Shown here: one piece after another, positions 41,450-52,890 of the stretch | How positions within the stretch are numbered: the first letter of the stretch is position 1 | Layout: every line of letters begins with the position of its first letter | Assembly: GCF_016808335.1 (NCBI RefSeq) | Contig: NC_053146.1 | Span: 7,169,015-7,233,014 of the forward strand | Source of the DNA: Panicum virgatum | Lineage: Eukaryota > Streptophyta > Magnoliopsida > Poales > Poaceae | DNA: 64,000 bases | Direction: 5' to 3' | The notes under the pieces: generated by a model | What the model was told of the DNA's origin: nothing | What the model saw: the letters and a program-made list of their open reading frames with translations, nothing else | Databases searched by the model: none | Translations under genes and position numbers: made by a program

Positions 41450-44400
41450 CAGCTTCCCCCTAATCGACGAACAAAGCTTAGGTGGCAGTCTAGGGTTTCA
41501 GAGATAGCTTTTACCCGGGAGGAACTTCGAAGGGGATCATGGGCGGCGCTCCTGTGGCCGCCGCTCCGGCCGCGGCCGGCGCTCCTGCGGCGAGCGGGCG
41601 TCCTGGCTCGGGCGGGCGGCGCTGTCGCGGATGGCGTCCTCGGCCCGAGCGGATGGAGAGGTGGGCGGATGAACACGGGAGAAAGAACAATACAGAGAGG
41701 TCATGGGTGCCGACCGGATCGATTTCAATCTTTTACTTACGAAATGGCTGCTATTCCCGGGCATCTCATTGGGCCACGTCAACGGAAAAATATCAGCCGT
41801 CAGATTGGGCACGAACGACGCGGAGCGCGTCCCTCGTCGACTCCTCCGTCCTGCAGCTCAGCGTATGGAGCGGGCCGCGTGCCTGATCCTGCACCGCGCC
41901 GGCGTCGTCCTCATCCTCCTCCCGCACCGCAGCCACTATCCTGGCTTGAACGCGAGCGTCGCAGCCCCAGACTCGTCGGCGGCCTGCTCCGGACCGGCCA
42001 TAGGCGCCACCACGGCACCACCCACCCCCACATACCCACTGCTCAACAGGCCCGCCAGATCCAGCAGGATCCGGGATCTCCTAAAACTTTGCCCACGAGA
42101 CCCACCGGTGAGCCACTTACATTGGTAAGTAGATCGACGTAACCCTACCCCTTCACCAATTTCCTGGCTCCCTCCCCTCGCGATCTCCAAATCCCGCCGC
42201 CGCCGCTTTGCCCTCCCAAAATCGCCGCCGCCGCCAGGCCGATTCCCCATCTCCCCCATTGCCCAACCCTAGCCGCCAGCCCGCCACCCGCAGGCCGTCC
42301 GCATCCGGCCCTCTGCCCCTCCGTGTCGCCGCTCCGGTCCTTCGCTGCTCCGTCCCTCCACTTCCCGCACGACCAGACGGGTGTGCGGGCGGGCCTGCGG
42401 CAGCCTGTGCCGCGGGCTTGCGCGGCCGTGCTGCAGCCATTGCGTCGCCCCGCCGCGGCCTCGTCCCTGTGTGCCGCCCGGCCGGCCGGTCCCCAAGGTC
42501 TGCTCGGCACCTACTGCCCCGGCCGGACCCCATCCTGCGGCCTCACGCAGCCGTGCTGCGCCCCTCGCCGCGGTTTGGTTCCTGACCTATGTTATTCATT
42601 TGCTCGTCCTTTGTCTAATTTCCCCCCAAATTGATTTGGTTCCTGACCTAGGTTCTGCGATGTGCGCGTCCAATAATCACTGCCTCCCTCTTTCGGCTGG
42701 TGCGAGTCTTCTTCCAAACCATTGCGCCTCCAATAACCATTGTTTCCTTTTTGTGCTGTACAATTTCATAATTCTGTTTATAGATCTTTTATGTGCAGTA
42801 TTTCCTTTTTATATGTGCTATTTTTCCCCTTCTATCGTCTCCCCAGAATTTGCACTTACCAATCTATCAAATTAGCTAATGTGAGCTGCTTCAACCTTAA
42901 TGTTGTTGCACATGGCTGTTGACATTTGGAGGTGTTGGATTATTGCTTTGTTTTTTAGTGAGGCAACAAATGGAATTTAAGTGACCCAGGAATCCACATT
43001 GGTAACCTACAAGTACCTATCATTTGCAGGAAATTAGAGGGAATGACTATAACAAAGTCTGATTGGTAAGCCACAACTACAAGTATCTATCATCTGCCCA
43101 GCATGACTATATCTAGAAACCTTATTTATACCTATCTGTCCTTGGCATGTGCATGCATCTTCCATTCAACATTGAGCATGTATATATGCAGTAATAGCAT
43201 AGTGTTTTTACCTTGAACTGAGCAGGAGCAGCCCTGTTTTTTTACCAGTTTTGATCTCATACCTTTTAAAAGATGTCCAGGCAGATTTAATGCATGATTG
43301 ACTTTGCAGATGCTCCAAGACAGGAGACAAGTTGCCGTGCCCAAGTAGGAATGGCTAGCTGCTGCACACTGAGTGCCACGCATGGCCATACATGGATGCA
43401 AGATCATTTTCACACCAAGAAAATCAATGTGCTCATGGATGGTATTGACTATTCCTAGCATAGACAAATCGTTTTGCAAGCCAAACATGTGATCTGTGCA
43501 CTGATGTTTTGTACATAGTAGTTGTGCAAGCTAAACTTGTGATATCTGCAAGCCAAAGCATGTGGCCTGTGGAAACTAAATGGCATGTCTAGATACTTGT
43601 CTGATCTAGCTTGCTGCTTTTGAATTTTGTCAAAAGTTGTACTAGTTCCCCCTTAAAATCAAGCTTGAAATCCATTCCCTTCATGGCTTTACCATATGAT
43701 CTCATACAATTTCAATCATGGATATTTAGTTACTTCAATGTTAGAGCGTTTTCCCTGCACATGTGTGTAAACATTTGCCATCTAATGATCTATGAACACA
43801 TCATCTGTGAGATGTAAAGAGACACTTATGTGTGGGCTTTAACAACCTCTTTAAGCCTGAGATCTCCCAGAATATCTCTACCACAGATAGGGACATCTGC
43901 AATGGACAAGATATAGCTTAAAACTTCAAAAACACCATTGCTTATTGACTGTTTCAAAAAAAAACGATAACCAGCTAACTAGAGCCAACTTACCAGATTG
44001 CTGGAAGACTTTGACTGACAGTGCGCTGAAGCCACACATTGGAGACTCAGGGACACTGGGTTCTCTCTGATATCCTGCCCAGAAAATTTGCTGATACATG
44101 ACAAAATGGCAGAAAGACATGATAGACTGGTTTTCAAAACCTACACGACCCTAATGTATTGTCCTGAACACCAACCTCCTCATCATACCCTGCAAACAGC
44201 GGATTCAGAAAAAAAAATAATAACAAGACGAGCAAGCCATGGATCTGCCAAATTACTAGCTTAGCCAGTATTAATATGACTCAATAATTCACCAATTACT
44301 TACGCAAGCTATAGTGTTTCCATCAACATCATTTTAATGTTACTGTTTCATTTGTACTGTGCAATGAATCTTTCTTCTCCTACATAGATCAACTCCACTT

Positions 44401-44640
44401 CTATTTTTCTTTTTTAACAAACTATACTAATGTGTTCATGGACTATTTGTTGCCCAAAAAATAGCCTACGAAAATAAGCTAACCAATATCTTCAAGTGGT
44501 TACAAAATGCATCTCCAGATAAACAATTATTGCCCACGGCATCAAAGCCTCACTCTTATATGAATCAAAAACTTAATCAAAGGGTCCTCTACTGGCCAGC
44601 GCGGCAATGCCGCGACGCCTTTCTAGTTGATACGATAGGG
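41450..44640. other. Internal region of the Mutator-like element without a recognised gene
   Basis: 41520-42600 is very GC-rich with overlapping open frames on both strands, none resembling a known protein. It could be the transposase leader or captured host promoter/UTR sequence. 42600-42660 contains a repeated phrase (ttggttcctgaccta). 42700-44640 is AT-rich and without a gene. About 3 kb is more than a mudrA promoter needs. Confidence 0.4.
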
Positions 44641-44644
44641 TGAG

Positions 44645-44830
44645 GGTATTTTGGGTACTTCAAGTGACCAGAAAAGAGAAAAGATTAGTGAAAATCGCGA
44701 AATCGAGAAAAAAACCCCGAAATCTGCCGTTTCGAAAAAATTCGCATGCCCGATGTCATATTTCGAAAGGCCTGTGAATTTAATGTCAAAAGGTGTGACG
44801 CCTGCGAATTCGATGTCAAATATCGAAATT
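44645..44830 (-). repeat. Right inverted repeat of the Mutator-like element
   Basis: Reverse complement of 37140-37325, starting GGTATTTTGGGTACTTC and ending ATATCGAAATT. Confidence 0.8.
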
Positions 44831-45770
44831 CCTCTACTTCGACTGGCTGCGGTGCTGGTGCCAGCGGCCATCTGTGACCAGCTCTCCGGTGCCACCGCCA
44901 GCGGCCCGCTGCTGATCATAAATGCTATAATTAATTAGAGGTAACAATACTATTTCTCACTACTAGTTATGTATTCGATCCACCAAAAAAGTAATGCATT
45001 TGAAAATTTCCAGACATACACTTGTTTTGGAATGAAGGGAATAAAGAAAAACAAGGCTATGCTAGTCGCCTAACTCGGATGTAAATTGTTTTTTCTAATT
45101 GCCTTGACGATCTTACTTTCTAGTATTCATAGTTCATATTTTTCGCTCCTTGTTAGTTTTGATCACCTATCAAATCTTGAGACATTACAAGCCTCGGACA
45201 AATACTTTACCTTTTTTATGAAGTTATTATTGATGCGAGAGATTTATACAGGTTCCAAAAAAAAAGGGTTCAATATATGCGGCAACAGTTTGACACCAAA
45301 TTTGCATGTGAAAATGATTTGTGGACACAAATAATAATGCATTGGTGATGAAATGGAACCTCTTTTATCATACTATATATAGTTGTCGCCATTCACTTGC
45401 ATTGACACCGTTATAACAAAAGCTATGAGAAGAAGTGAAAGGGCGTGTAAGAACTTGCCGGTTCAGTCATATAAGTAGGGTTTGTGTACGTGGGGTGGGA
45501 CTGAGTGTACATTTATTGTAAGTGTCTAAGTTATATTGTAATTACAAAGCTATAATAAGAAACACCAACATATATAAAGTGGGAAAGCTAAATGACATTC
45601 GAGCATTTCTTCCACCCTCCGCACTCGAATTTCGTGAGTCATGATTTTGAAAAGGGAAAGCGCGATCTTCATCCAACGGTGCGTGACATTAGTTTCTTGG
45701 ATCTTCATCCAACGGTGCAAAAAAATTCAAGTGTATAACTGCTAAAAAAAATACTCAGGCAGACAACCCA
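44831..45770. other. Intergenic, upstream of the At4g14100-like pair
   Basis: AT-rich. It contains a 19-bp direct repeat GATCTTCATCCAACGGTGC (45664-45682 and 45700-45718) within 180 bp of the next gene's start; otherwise nothing recognised. Confidence 0.45.
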
Positions 45771-45777
45771 TATAAAG
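45771..45777 (+). promoter_or_regulatory. Likely TATA box of At4g14100-like copy 1
   Basis: TATAAAG in CCATATAAAGTTG, 71 bp upstream of the ATG at 45842. Confidence 0.5.
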
Positions 45778-45841
45778 TTGTGGCTTAGGCTGATCGGCGC
45801 GCGCAGACCAAGTGTTGGTGATTAGCCACAAAATCCCGCCG

Positions 45842-46612
45842 ATGTGGCCTCTCCTGCTGGTCCCATTCCTCCTCGCCGCCGCGGCCCATGCGTCCGCCGC
45901 CGAGCCTCCCGCGGCGGCGATGGCCCCGTGGCCGGAGCAGTACCACGCGTTGGTCGTCAGCAACCTGACCGCGCGCGGCGGGCGGCTGCAGGTGATCGAC
46001 ATCTACTACGACTGGCCCCGCGGGCGCGACCTGAACCTCGTCCGCCTCCAGCTCCCCGACGCCGGCGAGCCGCCGCTCCGGAACGTCGAGTGGGCCAACG
46101 GCACCTCCTACCTGTTCGACGCCACGTCCTGCCAGACCTACCACTTCGACGTCGGCCTCCTGCCGCCCGACTGGAAGAAGGCCGGCGACGCCGCCTACCT
46201 GGGCCGCGCGCGCGTCGACGGCTTCGACTGCTACGTCTGGTCCAACTTCCTCTTCGCCCGCTACTACGAGGACGTCGCCACCGGCCGCCCCGTCGCCTGG
46301 AATTTTGGTAATTTGGTACTCCTGCTACCTGCGAATCCCCGTCTCGCGATCTTGCCGTCTGTCCCCCATGGATCAGACTCAGAGTGATAGCTTCGTTTCG
46401 CAGGGATGGATGAGCGGCATGTGCTGAGCTTCGAACCGGGGGGCGTGCTGGAGGACTCGTCCATGTGGCAGGCGCCGGCTTACTGCTTCGATGGCAGCAA
46501 CGGCGGCGACGCCGCTGGTGGAGTTGGCGGCCAGGGCAGCAGGGACGATCTAGTGAACAGCATGATCGGGTTCGCCGGGGCTCCGGCTGCAGCTGCATCT
46601 TTTGAACAGTGA
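45842..46612 (+). CDS. Secreted At4g14100-like protein, copy 1
   Basis: Two exons, 45842-46307 and 46404-46612 (GT-AG, 96-bp intron), 224 residues. Start 45842 is preferred over the in-frame 45812 because a signal peptide follows at once (MWPLLLVPFLLAAAAHASA). The mature part matches the plant family annotated after Arabidopsis At4g14100. It shows PWPEQYHALVVSNL, IDIYYDWPRGRDLNLVR, VEWANGTSYLFD, LLPPDWKKAGDAAYLGRARV, DGFDCYVWSN, then across the splice HVLSFEPGGVLEDSSMWQAP. One N-glycosylation sequon (NGT) and conserved cysteines suggest a folded secreted or vacuolar protein. The family has been labelled glycosyltransferase-like but the activity is unproven. Exon 1 is strongly GC-rich, normal for grass genes. 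Tandem partner at 48181. Confidence 0.85.
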
Positions 46613-48180
46613 GCTGTCTAGAGGCCTTGAGCCTTGATGATTGACTGAAGAGAGACTTTCTGCATGCGGTGACACCTTGTCTGAAAGAGAGTGTCACGAA
46701 TCTTGTCCAAAATACTAGTAAATGGTATTGTTCCTTAATTATGTTCTTCTAATTGTTTTTTTGTCAATTGTCTGGAGCATTTTTCTATTTTTCTCATTAT
46801 GTGGTTGCATTATTGTTCAAGCTGAAATATAGCGTACCCTTGGGTGTTAGAACATCTGCACTTTTTGATGATCTGTGCGTACATGGGCAGGTGCCCACCC
46901 ATGTGCTTGGCGTCTGATGTAGATCTAGCCAGCGGTAGGGATTTATCTATGATACTAACGGGTTCTAATGGAGATAGAGATTAAACAGAGTAAGCCGGTT
47001 CCATAATATGTTTTTGACACTTCATGGGCATAGCGAGTCACTGACATCCTTATCTCTTGTCACTACATCCCCCCCCCCATCTCACTGTCAGGAGTTATTT
47101 TTGTAGACAAAATGCTAGAAATCAACTTAAATAGAAACTATCTCCTGGACAATTTGCTAGAGATAAATTTGGACATTAGCTATTTCAGTGATACCACATT
47201 AGCTATAAAAATGAAGGAGAGAAAAGAAAGGAGAAATCATGTAAGCGTGGATAGGGAAAGTAATGGAATAAGAAGAAAAGACAAAAAGGACATGAGTGTA
47301 CTGGCAAACGGAGGCTAATGCTGGCGACTAGGGGACACCCGCCCATAGGAGCACATGATATTTCCATTTTTTCATGGAGAAAATATTTATCCCAACTAAA
47401 TCAGTTGATCCCAACACAAAAAGTTAGTAATACGGAATGTGGTATAGTACGAAGATGATAATTTTTTGCTGGCTTTTGAGCAAACAATGTATTTAAAGGG
47501 TTCAATTGTCAAAATATGAATGTGTCAACCTTTTAAGTGCTATTTTGGAGGATCTAATGTTTCAGTTGGTAAATCATCGACATTGTAAGAGCAATTTCTT
47601 ACCTCACAAACGATACTTTGTTGGTAGCTATTGAATTAGCAAACTATTAGTCTTGGAACAACCTTTTTGATCCAACCAAATAAAAGTATAGTCTCTCTTC
47701 CATTGGATTTATGATTATCATGGATCTAACTCTTTCTTTCTTATATGCAAATATGGAGTGCATCTAAATTAAAATAATTTCCTGATGATGCTAATGTACA
47801 TAATTTATTTAGAATTTATATGGAACCCCTTCTACTGGTGTAAAAGAACGAGCCTCTTAAATAATTTTTTACCATATTGATAAAAATGTTTAATTTTGAT
47901 CACAGCTAGAGTAATAATAAAACAAATAATTAAAAGTGTACTTCTATTTTAGATTTAAAATAGCTTCCAATAAAAACAGGAGGTTGGTAGACAATGAATG
48001 GACTCCATAAAGTAAAGTACGAACCCATCCAATCCTATTTTACAACTTTGCCACTGGTAATGGACCAATGGGCCCCACTTTACAGACCGCTTCCTTCCCC
48101 ACTCGCCCACTCCGTTTGTCAGTACACTCATGTAAGCACTCGCCAAGCGATAAGCTCGGAATAAGCTGCAACAGCCGCCG
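46613..48180. other. Spacer between the tandem pair
   Basis: 1.57 kb, AT-rich, no gene. A run of C near 47080. Short open frames have no recognisable product. The promoter of copy 2 should be within the last few hundred bases; no clear TATA box was found. Confidence 0.4.
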
Positions 48181-49509
48181 ATGTCGCCGCCGCCGTCGCC
48201 GCCCATGCTTCTCCCGCTCCTCCTCCTCCTCGCTGCCGGATCCTTCGCTACGGCCAATGTCAAGCCCGGCGCCCCCGCCCCGGTGCCGACGCCGTGGCCG
48301 GAGCAGTTCCACGCGGTGGTCTTCACCAACCTCACCGAGAGCGGCGGCCGGCTGCAGCTGATCGACCTGTACTACGACTGGCCCAAGGGCCGCAACCTCA
48401 ACCTCATCCAAAACCAGCTCTCCGGCGACCCGACGTACGACGTCGAGTGGACCAACGGCACCTCCTACTACTTCGACTCCGGGTCCTGCCGCACCATGCG
48501 GTTCCCCGTGGGGATCCTGCCGCCGGACTGGCTCGCCGACGGCGCCGTGTACCTCGGCCGCGAGCACGTCGACGGCTTCGACTGCCACCTGTGGACCAAG
48601 GTCGATTTCATCTGGTACTACGAGGAAGTCGCCACCGGCCGCCCCGTCCGCTGGAATTTCTTCAATGGTAGCTACCACCTGCAGCAAATTCCATCTAGAT
48701 ATCATTTCGCTTGTTAATTCAGCGCCGCAGATTTCCAGTACCTTGACTCTGACAGTGTACAGGTTCTGCTCTGCAATTTGTAGGGATGCAGTCTAAAAAT
48801 TCCATCTTTTTTAAATAGTTTTTTCCCTGATGCAGCAGTGGTATGGCATGTCTGTAGTTTCGTTGTGCGTGATGCGGTATGAATTCCTCCAATTGTCTTG
48901 TTTCTTGATCTGGACACTTGTCACTCTGCTTTTCTTTCTGCACTCTAATCTAGTCAAGGTACACAGTTCTGTGATTTTTTAGTAACTGCTTCATTCAGCA
49001 GTACACAGTTCTGTGATTTTTTAGTAACTGCTTCATTCCGCAGTACACAGTTCTGTGATTTTTTAGCAACTGCTTCATTCAGCAGCACACAGTTCTGTGA
49101 TTTTTTTAGTACACAGATGCATCTAGAATCCACCGATTCAACATTTTCTTGATTGGGATCGGCGGATTGCTACTAATCTAGTCGTTATGCTTGCCTCATT
49201 GCAGTCTCTGCATTTCTGAAACGCGAATTTCTGATTGCAGTATCATTTTCTCCACTTCTGCAGAACTTGGTTGATGCAGCAGCATGACCATTTTTATGCT
49301 CGTGTTTCCCAGGGATGCAGCAGCATGTGATGAGCTTTGAGGTGGGAGGAGTGTTGGAGGACTCCAAGTGGCAGGCTCCGGCTTACTGCTTCAATGGCGA
49401 CAACTCCGACACTGCCAATGTGGCTGCAGATGGAGTTGATGTGATGAACAGCCTGATGAGGTTCGCCGGGGCTCCAGCTGCAGGCTGCAGCTATAGCTGC
49501 ATCATTTGA
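48181..49509 (+). CDS. Secreted At4g14100-like protein, copy 2
   Basis: Two exons, 48181-48667 and 49313-49509, 227 residues, with the same splice position and phase as copy 1 but a longer intron (645 bp). Signal peptide [20 protein letters not shown]. The mature part has [82 protein letters not shown] and, in exon 2, [20 protein letters not shown]. It is closer to the family consensus than copy 1 (FIWYYEEV against FLFARYYEDV). A tandem duplication is the simplest origin. Both reading frames are intact. Confidence 0.87.
48961..49112. repeat. 42-bp tandem repeat in the intron of copy 2
   Basis: About 3.5 units of ACACAGTTCTGTGATTTTTT followed by AGTAACTGCTTCATTCAGCAG. Units differ at one or two bases. 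Accounts for part of the length difference from the copy 1 intron. Confidence 0.85.
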
Positions 49510-50600
49510 CCAGTGAGAGGTTTTTTTAGGGTTGGCTGATGAGAGGCTTTTTCCCAACGGCGATATGCTGATCCATTCTGCTCCCTTAGTCACACTGTTC
49601 TTCTTGAACCCTGTTGTTATGTGTAGTAACAGCCATTCCGCGTCATGGTAATTTGATGAGTTGTGGCCACTATTCTCTTTTTCGAGGATGCAAGATCTAT
49701 GGTCAGTACTAAATTGTATAAAAATAGGAAATAATTGCACTCTGTGCTCTGAATTCGGATTATGTTGCTTGGACCATGAATAAATTGCGAGTCCACGACT
49801 GAAATCTGTTGTGTCTACATGTGCAGAAAGGTAGAACTTGTGCTAAATTTGTATGCACAGAAAGGTAGAACTCGCATGTGCAGAAAAGGGAGAGGGACAG
49901 TAACCTTTCTTCTTCTTTTTTTTAATGGGGGGAGGGTAACCTTTTCCAATGAGCAGGAACTTGTGCTCGATCATGTGCTGAACGTTGCCTAGGCGAGTGG
50001 TTTTTTCGAGTGTAAACCAAAGAAAAAAGAGGGAAAAAGAAAGATAAATGGGCTACCTTTTCTTACTTGGCCCACTATCTTAGCAGGCCAACAAGCCCAT
50101 GTATGCAGCCCATCATGATCAGTGCTAAAGCTGTATCTGAGAATTGGGAAGAATTGTACAGTACAATTTGTACTATATGTGCTGAACTTGCGACTCCGAA
50201 TGACCGAATTTGACGACTTGCTCTAAAAAAATGACCGAATTTGATAGTACAGTTATAGCACGAATCCGCCGTGAGTTTAAATTTTATCAGATTCGTTCAA
50301 AACAATTCCTATTTCATTCAAAAATATGAACCAGTCATGACTCGTGAGTCATGCCTGAAACTGAAACAATGCACAAAGGTGGGCTAAACGTGGTAAAAAG
50401 AACCGAGGGACAAATTTCTACGTACTCAGCAAATCAAATTTGTATTTCTTTTTTTTCCGGGTAATCGAACTTGTATTTCGCCTTTGGGCTACAGTGCTTT
50501 ACCAAATGTCCCTTGTCTGATTCTGATTGGAGTGTGTCATCACTTAGAAAAGTCAACATCAAGTTGCAGTTGACAGAAACGCACATTCAAAAAACGTGAT
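49510..50600. other. Intergenic, 3' of the tandem pair
   Basis: AT-rich; the phrase 'aatgaccgaatttga' is repeated near 50199 and 50231. No gene recognised. Confidence 0.4.
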
Positions 50601-50608
50601 GACGTATT

Positions 50609-50797
50609 GTTTGTTATCTCCGTGTTGCTTTGCTGCTGTTCATATTGTCGTTGTGTGTGTGTTTTTCAGTTTTTCTCTTTGTTTAGTCTTTTGTACTTTT
50701 GTGGTGGTCAAGCTCTGCTTGGCCGCATCAAGATTATGTTTGTAACTGCTTCCCTCTTAATGAAAAACATGCTCAGGCACGATCGCGAAAAAAAACA
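50609..50797 (+). mobile_element. Probable LINE 3'-end fragment
   Basis: Ends in 'cttaatgaaaaacatgctcaggcacgatcgcg' type text plus eight A, like many plant LINE tails. Possible imperfect target duplication (aacgtgatgacg near 50594, aacatgatgcca near 50796). No coding residue. Confidence 0.4.
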
Positions 50798-52880
50798 TGA
50801 TGCCACTTGAATTTGGAACCTGCTGAAATTCGCGCCACAGGACACACGCTCTTGGAGTCTCGGTTGATAAAAGTGAACATATACTACTATTAGTATCTAT
50901 TTTAAAAAAAATGCTTGAATGTACGAACTATACTCAGACCTTTTTTAAAAAAACATTTGCTTTGTTTGCAATTAAAAATACAGGAAATGGAGGGAGCGAA
51001 TGTTTGCGCAAAAAATATAAATTAAGCTATTTTACAATAATTGTAAAGTACCAAATGGTACTTTTACCTTGGATTTTTTCTAGCCGTTGATCTATGGAAA
51101 ATATTTATAAAAAATTAAATTAAATTATTATTCGGTCCCACTTTTTTGTACTTGGTCCTACATTTTAGAAGCACTAGGTACTTTATTCCAGGTACTTTTG
51201 GAAATTTCGTACCTTCATGATCGTAGGATTTTAGTAGATGGACGGCTTCTATTTTTTTCAATCATTATAAAATTTCTCATATAAATTTTGTGCAGACTGC
51301 ATGCATGCTACTCACAGTCTACTAACTGCATTAGCATTTCTATTTTCTCCAAAAAAACAAATGGCAAATACAATTAGTGTTAAATACTCCTAAATCTGTT
51401 ATTGTTAGAGAACTAATTAATCCCCTCTTGTCCCTTCCAATCCGAGATCAATCGAACAAGTCTTTTCTGAGCAGACCATGTCAAATTCACCGTTGCATTC
51501 ACTTGGATCGACATAATCGTCGGCGTCCATGGAATGACCGCCATATGCAAGCTTTGGCCTCGCCGGCGTTGATGGAGCTGTGTGGATGGAATCCTCAAGT
51601 ATAAATATAGTAATATGATGATAATACTGGTTTTACTGATGCTTGACTGATAATGACTTTTCAGTAAATTCGTCTACTATTACCAGGTTGATTCATAGCT
51701 ACTACTGATGTGTTGTGGAGTCCAAAATGTCCATGTACACTCCGTCTAGTCATAACTCATAAAGAAGGAACTTGTTCGGGTTGTCTAGTGTCAACCACTC
51801 AAAATTTTGGTTACAAGTTAGGATTGTGTTGGTTTTGAATATTTGAAAGCGATATGAGTAAACTTGAAGCGGAAAAAAGTAATGGCCAAAGTTGTGTTTG
51901 TGGAGATCACGACCAATCATTAATTTTGCAAAACTGCATAAAAAATCAAACACAAAAAAGGGAATAATTTCTTTTCTTTAGATAAAGGATTAAAGTGGGC
52001 TACTATATCTACATGAGTTTTTTCTATGCTCGCGTGTAGCTACTCTCACCATCAATATACCATCATGCGTAAGTCCACATACTCATTTATTACTTTGAGT
52101 ATGTTCATATACTAATTCTAAGATACTTCAAATAGATATATGCAAAAAATTTCAGAAACATCCCTATTTTTAAATATGTTATGAGTATACATTACTATTA
52201 TATATTAAAAATAAGTATGTCCATATACTCCATGTATGGTCACATACCTAATGTATATACCATCATATATTGTCTAGTATAATCACATACTTCACATACA
52301 TACTCTTCATTGGGTCTGATACATCATACATCATGAGATATACATGAGGGAGTAGCTACAAGCGAGTGTAGGATGGATTTTTCCTATATATAGCTAAAGG
52401 TGACAAGAGTTCTTAGACTCTAACTTCGAAATGAGAGGTTTAAAAAATAAAAAAGAGAGCTCTAAGACATTCAATTTTCTTCTTCGTTCACTTTTAACCT
52501 TTGTAATCTCTTTACGCGGAACCAATCACATATCTTGTCTGGTTAGAAACTTGATGTACGTTTTGCTTATAACTTCCATCTAAGCAATGAATGAATGTAA
52601 TGAGAACCTTCAGGGCGACGTCTATAAGAAGGATATGATGTTGATGGCTCCGGCACCGCTCATCCGTGTCGAGCCACGATCCGAAGTTAGATTTTCACAT
52701 GGAGGACTGCTGAACCATGCGAAAAGCATCACGGCAACGCCCCAAGGGAGGGAAATAACGCCACCACCATTGTTAACCCGACATACCCAATGCTTCTGTA
52801 AGACAAATCATCGCCGCCTTGCAGGTGAGCCATAAGTAGGTGGAAAGAAGGGAAGACGAGGGAGATTAAGCCACACCAGC
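50798..52880. other. Intergenic AT-rich region
   Basis: Long AT-rich tract, including 'catatact' and 'catacta' repeats at 52060-52330. Near 52590-52840 a short open frame on the plus strand has no recognisable product. No transposon ends identified. Confidence 0.4.
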
Positions 52881-52890
52881 ACCAGCACAG

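Larger units (their letters stand above)
37140..44830. mobile_element. Large Mutator-like element with GRF and transposase genes
   Basis: Inverted repeats of 186 bp (37140-37325 and 44645-44830), roughly 88% alike, enclose a GRF zinc-finger gene (plus, 37663-38302) and a MULE transposase gene (minus, 39018-41395). The two genes converge, as in MuDR. The stretch 41450-44640 between the transposase promoter side and the right repeat holds no recognised gene. I could not find a 9-bp target duplication, so the true outer ends may differ slightly. Confidence 0.7.

Noticed and set aside
41408..42585. Plus-strand frame of 244 codons and several overlapping frames
   Set aside because: GC-rich, no family match by eye, and mirrored on the opposite strand; more like leader or captured UTR sequence than a gene.
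45844..46311. 155-codon frame in phase +1 of At4g14100-like copy 1, and a 246-codon minus frame
   Set aside because: Shadows of the GC-rich real exon; arginine/alanine composition, no signal peptide or family motif.
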